Of a DNA stretch of 43,468 nt, positions 40,589 to 43,468 are shown piece by piece; position 1 is the stretch's first letter, and every line of letters begins with the position of its first letter. A program made the translations under genes and the position numbers. Source of the DNA: Polychytrium aggregatum (Eukaryota; Chytridiomycota; Chytridiomycetes; Polychytriales); NCBI RefSeq assembly GCF_025602895.1, contig NW_026516437.1, positions 1 through 43,468 of the forward strand. The letters run 5' to 3'. Under the pieces are notes generated by a model that saw only the letters and a list, made by a program, of their open reading frames with translations, was not told the DNA's origin and did no database searches.

Positions 40589-42796
40589 ATGCCAGCGGCG
40601 ACTCCTGCGGTGCCCCAACCCCCCGGAGGCGCAGTCCCTATAGAGGGCCAGCTCGCCATCTTTCTGCCCCCTGACCTCGAAACCCTCACCGACAAGGCCC
40701 TCAAACAGGCCTGCAAGGAACGAGGTCTCGCTGTCACTGGGTCCAAGAAAGACCGAGAGAACCGCCTCAACCAATGGAGGTTGAGCCAAGGGGCCGATCC
40801 GGCCCAAGATCACACCGCTCCTGAAGTGGCTGACCAGCCTCCAGCCGAAGACGAAACCGCCGACTTCGAAGACATGGCCGAGCCTCCCGGCCTTGAACAG
40901 ACCGTCGCCCGTCCATCCGCCCTGACCACTCCAACCCTCGTAGAGAGAAGGCGTGAAGCGGCTGGGGACCGAAGTGGGCTGTCCATGCGAAACAGCCTCA
41001 ACTACCTTGCTGCCGAGATCTTGGCGGAATCTCGAGAATCCCCCCGCGATCAGGCCAAGACCGCGAGGGAGCTCTTCAACGCAGCATGGCGACTGGCCAG
41101 CACCGTTGGCGAACTTAGATATGCCGCTCAACACATCCCGGTTGAGAAGATGTCCCCCGAGCTCTGGAGGACAGTGTTCCCCGAGCTCCAGCACACTGTG
41201 GAATGCCAAGTGTGCAAGTCCAACGCCACCTCGACCTGGACGCCCATCAAGAATGGCCAAGAGGTCCAGCTTCGGTGCCCCAACGTCCTCGACGGCACTC
41301 CCTGCCGCGGACAGATGCCAGCCCTGGTGTTCTGGGGCAGAATGACCCGCTCATCCAACCAAGATAGAGCGAGATACCTCGTAGCAGCCGAGTCGGTTCT
41401 AGGATCGAAAAAAGCCACCTTCTACCAACGCTGTGGCCTCAAGATCCAAGAGCATACACAGGCGAGGATCGAAGCCCAGCACAGACCAGCAGCTATCAAC
41501 GGGATAGGGAAGATCTCCTATGCCCAGGCGGTGGCGGGCAAGGCAAACAACGCCGAGCCAGCCGCTCGGCGAGACGAGGATGCACGCCCAGACCCCCCAG
41601 AAAAGCTAGCCAAGCAAAACCACATCGCCCTCCTGGAGAACATCATGGGCAAGTTCGTGGCCCAGCTCCAAAACGCCCTGAATGTGGCCCTGGCCGAGAA
41701 GCACAACCCTCCCACGGCAGAAGAAACCAGACACACGGAGGGTGCGCTCAACGCCCTCATCAAAGAAGGACTGGAGCTCTCGAACTCGAGCAAAGTCATC
41801 TTCAAGGCGGCCCGAGAGCAACAACGGGAGGCTGAGAAAACCAGAGAGAAAGCCTCCACTCCCCCTTCCCGCACATCACAGGACACCAAGCCTAAGCCGA
41901 TGGGACATGTACCCGCGGCCAAACCAAAGCCGCAAGAAATTGCCACACGCATCGCCCTGCAGCCCCAGATCAAGCAGCCAAAGCTGTGGATAGGCATGCT
42001 CCAAGGTGCGCGCCAGAAAACGAGACCCGCGGCCATCAGTGGTAGCATCGAGAATGCTGACCTCGAAAGCCCAATGCTGAGAGATAAGTTCTCAAGAACC
42101 AAACGGTTGTACTTCAAGGGAATCCAGGCCATGAGCCTGAAGCTCATCCGAACGGCCCTCAAGGGATGCGGCATCGACGACAGAAAGATCGCCGACATCT
42201 CATTCCACGGACGAGACATTATCGATCTCCTCCTCTGGGACAGCCGAGACGCAGACGCAATCATCAAGTCCCTCTGCAAACCCCCAGGACGACGGCCGGT
42301 GGTGACCCACCTCCCGAACTTCAACCCTGCAGCTCCACCGGTCAAAATGACATCGCCCCAAGACAAGCGCAACCATATGCGCAGGTTCCTGTATGCCTCG
42401 GTGACCCAAGCAGCCCGTGCACGCGGAATGACGGTCGTCCGAGACATCCAGATGCGAGTGCCCAGAGAACATCGGCCCGAGTTCGATCGGCTTCTGGCGC
42501 TGGTCCGACGAGGACTGACGATCGACAAGGACAGCGTCAGGGTCGACCCACGGGAATACCCCGTGGCGGAGAACATCCGCAACAGCCCCCGCCTACGCGA
42601 AGAAGCACAGACCACCCCAAGCCAACGAGCTATAGAGGTGGAAGCGGAGCCTGAGACGCTGCAACAGGCAGACCTACCGGCCGAGACGGTACCCGAAGCG
42701 CTTCGGAGCTCGTCAGACCTGGTCGAGGGGGTGATCGAAAGGTCATACCAGATTCATACTGAGGCCGAAGCGGCGGGGGCCGCAGAGCGATTATGA
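40589..42796 (+). CDS. LINE ORF1 (gag-like nucleic-acid-binding protein)
   Basis: The first in-frame ATG is at 40589 (MPAATPAVPQPPGG), giving 735 aa; the frame is open a little further upstream. Near residue 30 is a SAP-like motif (LETLTDKALKQACKERG and GSKKDRENRLNQW), probably DNA binding. Around residue 210 is a Cys cluster CQVCKSN...LRCPNVLDGTPC, a possible zinc ribbon rather than CCHC knuckles. A C-terminal unit about residue 510-620 (RLYFKGIQAMSLKLIRTALK and IADISFHGRDIIDLLLW) has the beta-alpha-beta look of RRM-like domains found in fungal LINE ORF1 proteins. It is Gln/Lys/Pro-rich between domains. Confidence 0.8.
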   Translation: MPAATPAVPQPPGGAVPIEGQLAIFLPPDLETLTDKALKQACKERGLAVTGSKKDRENRLNQWRLSQGADPAQDHTAPEVADQPPAEDETADFEDMAEPPGLEQTVARPSALTTPTLVERRREAAGDRSGLSMRNSLNYLAAEILAESRESPRDQAKTARELFNAAWRLASTVGELRYAAQHIPVEKMSPELWRTVFPELQHTVECQVCKSNATSTWTPIKNGQEVQLRCPNVLDGTPCRGQMPALVFWGRMTRSSNQDRARYLVAAESVLGSKKATFYQRCGLKIQEHTQARIEAQHRPAAINGIGKISYAQAVAGKANNAEPAARRDEDARPDPPEKLAKQNHIALLENIMGKFVAQLQNALNVALAEKHNPPTAEETRHTEGALNALIKEGLELSNSSKVIFKAAREQQREAEKTREKASTPPSRTSQDTKPKPMGHVPAAKPKPQEIATRIALQPQIKQPKLWIGMLQGARQKTRPAAISGSIENADLESPMLRDKFSRTKRLYFKGIQAMSLKLIRTALKGCGIDDRKIADISFHGRDIIDLLLWDSRDADAIIKSLCKPPGRRPVVTHLPNFNPAAPPVKMTSPQDKRNHMRRFLYASVTQAARARGMTVVRDIQMRVPREHRPEFDRLLALVRRGLTIDKDSVRVDPREYPVAENIRNSPRLREEAQTTPSQRAIEVEAEPETLQQADLPAETVPEALRSSSDLVEGVIERSYQIHTEAEAAGAAERL

Positions 42797-43468
42797 ATCA
42801 GCCCCACGACGAAGGAGACGCTGAGGTCAAGACCAACCTCACCGTCGCATCCTTTAACGTAAATGGTCAAAGCACCGAGGATGGTGTCTCCACGGAGCAC
42901 ACCATCCGAGAGATCCTGAAGAACGAAGGAGTAGACTTCATCGCAATTCAGGAAACGAAACTGGCACCGGAAGCGCGGAACCCCTTGGCCAAGGTCACAG
43001 CCCATGAGGCCCGTCGAACAGACAGCCTGGGCGGTGGACTGGCGCTGGTGTTCAACCCCGAGACAATCGATCCCGACGACCTGAACATCGAAGAGACCGA
43101 CGAGGGAAAGCTGTACACGTGGACCAGGTACGGCACCAGAACATACATCGGAAACTTTTATATCCCCCACCCGGTGAAGACCGAAGAGTTTGCGCAAGCG
43201 GTACAGTCGATTGAAAAGTATGCGCGGATGCCCAATGCCCAAGTCATCGTGATGGGAGACTTCAACCTGTCGCTGAGCGACCTCAACGGCGGAAGGGTGA
43301 TAAACAGAGCCAAGGAGACCGCCCTCACGACCACCCTGCGGAGAGCCAGGATGAAAATCATCCCACCGGCAGCGATCCCGACCCCAACTCGGATCCGGGG
43401 TAACCGAAGATCGACCATCGACTATATCTTTGTGTCGGAAGCGGAAGCCAACAACGACCCGCTCCTCA
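42793..43468 (+). CDS. LINE ORF2, APE-type endonuclease domain (partial)
   Basis: The start ATG at 42793 overlaps the ORF1 stop (ATGA). The visible 225 residues form the endonuclease that nicks target DNA to prime reverse transcription. They contain LTVASFNVNGQ, FIAIQETK (catalytic Glu), GGGLALVFNP, YIGNFYIPHP, VIVMGDFN and NRRSTIDYIFVS. The last SDH-type motif, reverse transcriptase and any zinc knuckle are beyond the window edge. No stop or frameshift is seen. Confidence 0.93.
   Translation, partial: MNQPHDEGDAEVKTNLTVASFNVNGQSTEDGVSTEHTIREILKNEGVDFIAIQETKLAPEARNPLAKVTAHEARRTDSLGGGLALVFNPETIDPDDLNIEETDEGKLYTWTRYGTRTYIGNFYIPHPVKTEEFAQAVQSIEKYARMPNAQVIVMGDFNLSLSDLNGGRVINRAKETALTTTLRRARMKIIPPAAIPTPTRIRGNRRSTIDYIFVSEAEANNDPLL

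Larger units (their letters stand above)
40454..43468 (+). mobile_element. Non-LTR retrotransposon (LINE), 3' part outside the window
   Basis: An ORF1 and an APE-type endonuclease ORF2 in the same orientation, overlapping by ATGA, define a LINE. The 5' boundary is inferred from the abrupt end of Sel1-like coding sequence near 40453. No target-site duplication can be tested, because the 3' end and the reverse transcriptase lie past 43468. ORF1 is full length and ORF2 is open to the edge, so the copy may be young. Confidence 0.8.

Noticed and set aside
41518..42615. 365-aa minus-strand open frame
   Set aside because: It is antisense to LINE ORF1; a shadow of GC-rich codons.
1..43468. CRISPR arrays, bacterial operons or tRNA genes
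   Set aside because: No spaced direct repeats, no Shine-Dalgarno-led operons and no cloverleaf with a GGTTCRA T-loop were found by eye.

Overview
This window reads as nuclear DNA of a fungus, most likely a zoosporic early-diverging one (chytrid-like). Genes are split by many GT-AG introns, some with a clean TACTAAC-type branch point. The fungal marker is a KRE2/MNT1-type (GT15) mannosyltransferase. A GAF-GAF cyclic-nucleotide phosphodiesterase, a Fanzor remnant and an APE-type LINE whose ORF1 carries a SAP-like segment fit a chytrid better than a yeast or mould. No species can be named from the sequence alone.

Left part (1-13,800). A frameshifted EH-domain (EHD-like) remnant lies at the left edge. 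It is followed by a 13-exon secreted glycerophosphodiester phosphodiesterase (minus), a decayed 5'-truncated Fanzor/TnpB-like nuclease (minus), a five-exon 945-aa GAF-GAF-PDE (minus) with a 9-bp minisatellite in intron 1, a Gln/His-rich protein of unknown function (minus) and a two-exon free-standing cytochrome b5 domain protein (plus).

Middle (14,900-28,300). Housekeeping genes: a plasma-membrane/vacuolar-type Ca2+-ATPase (two exons, 1184 aa), ribosomal protein eL36 (three exons, 100 aa), the exocyst subunit Sec5 (plus, many exons, divergent from eL36) and the GT15 mannosyltransferase (four exons, 397 aa).

Right part (29,100-43,468). The most remarkable gene is a single minus-strand locus (29,105-34,654). 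In order it encodes a signal peptide, an animal-type haem peroxidase domain, a DOMON domain, a five-helix cytochrome b561 core, a cytochrome b5 domain and an FAD/NAD(P)H reductase module. The exons I could test join in frame, and the predicted topology puts peroxidase and DOMON outside and b5/reductase inside. It looks like a complete transmembrane electron wire, built from other parts than dual oxidase (DUOX) but similar in plan. The distal peroxidase residues are lost while the proximal His is kept. Head-to-head with it, 284 bp away, is an 831-aa Sel1-repeat protein whose N-terminus resembles the four-helix MLKL/HeLo-like cell-death bundle. A second Sel1 gene sits tail-to-tail with it. The C-terminal stub of a third is cut off where a LINE begins. 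That LINE (ORF1 complete, ORF2 endonuclease domain running off the window) has an ATGA stop/start overlap between its ORFs.

Limits: intron positions are read by eye from splice signals, frame and family consensus. No alignments or database searches were run. Exons of Sec5, of the peroxidase fusion and the 3' end of the Gln-rich gene are approximate.
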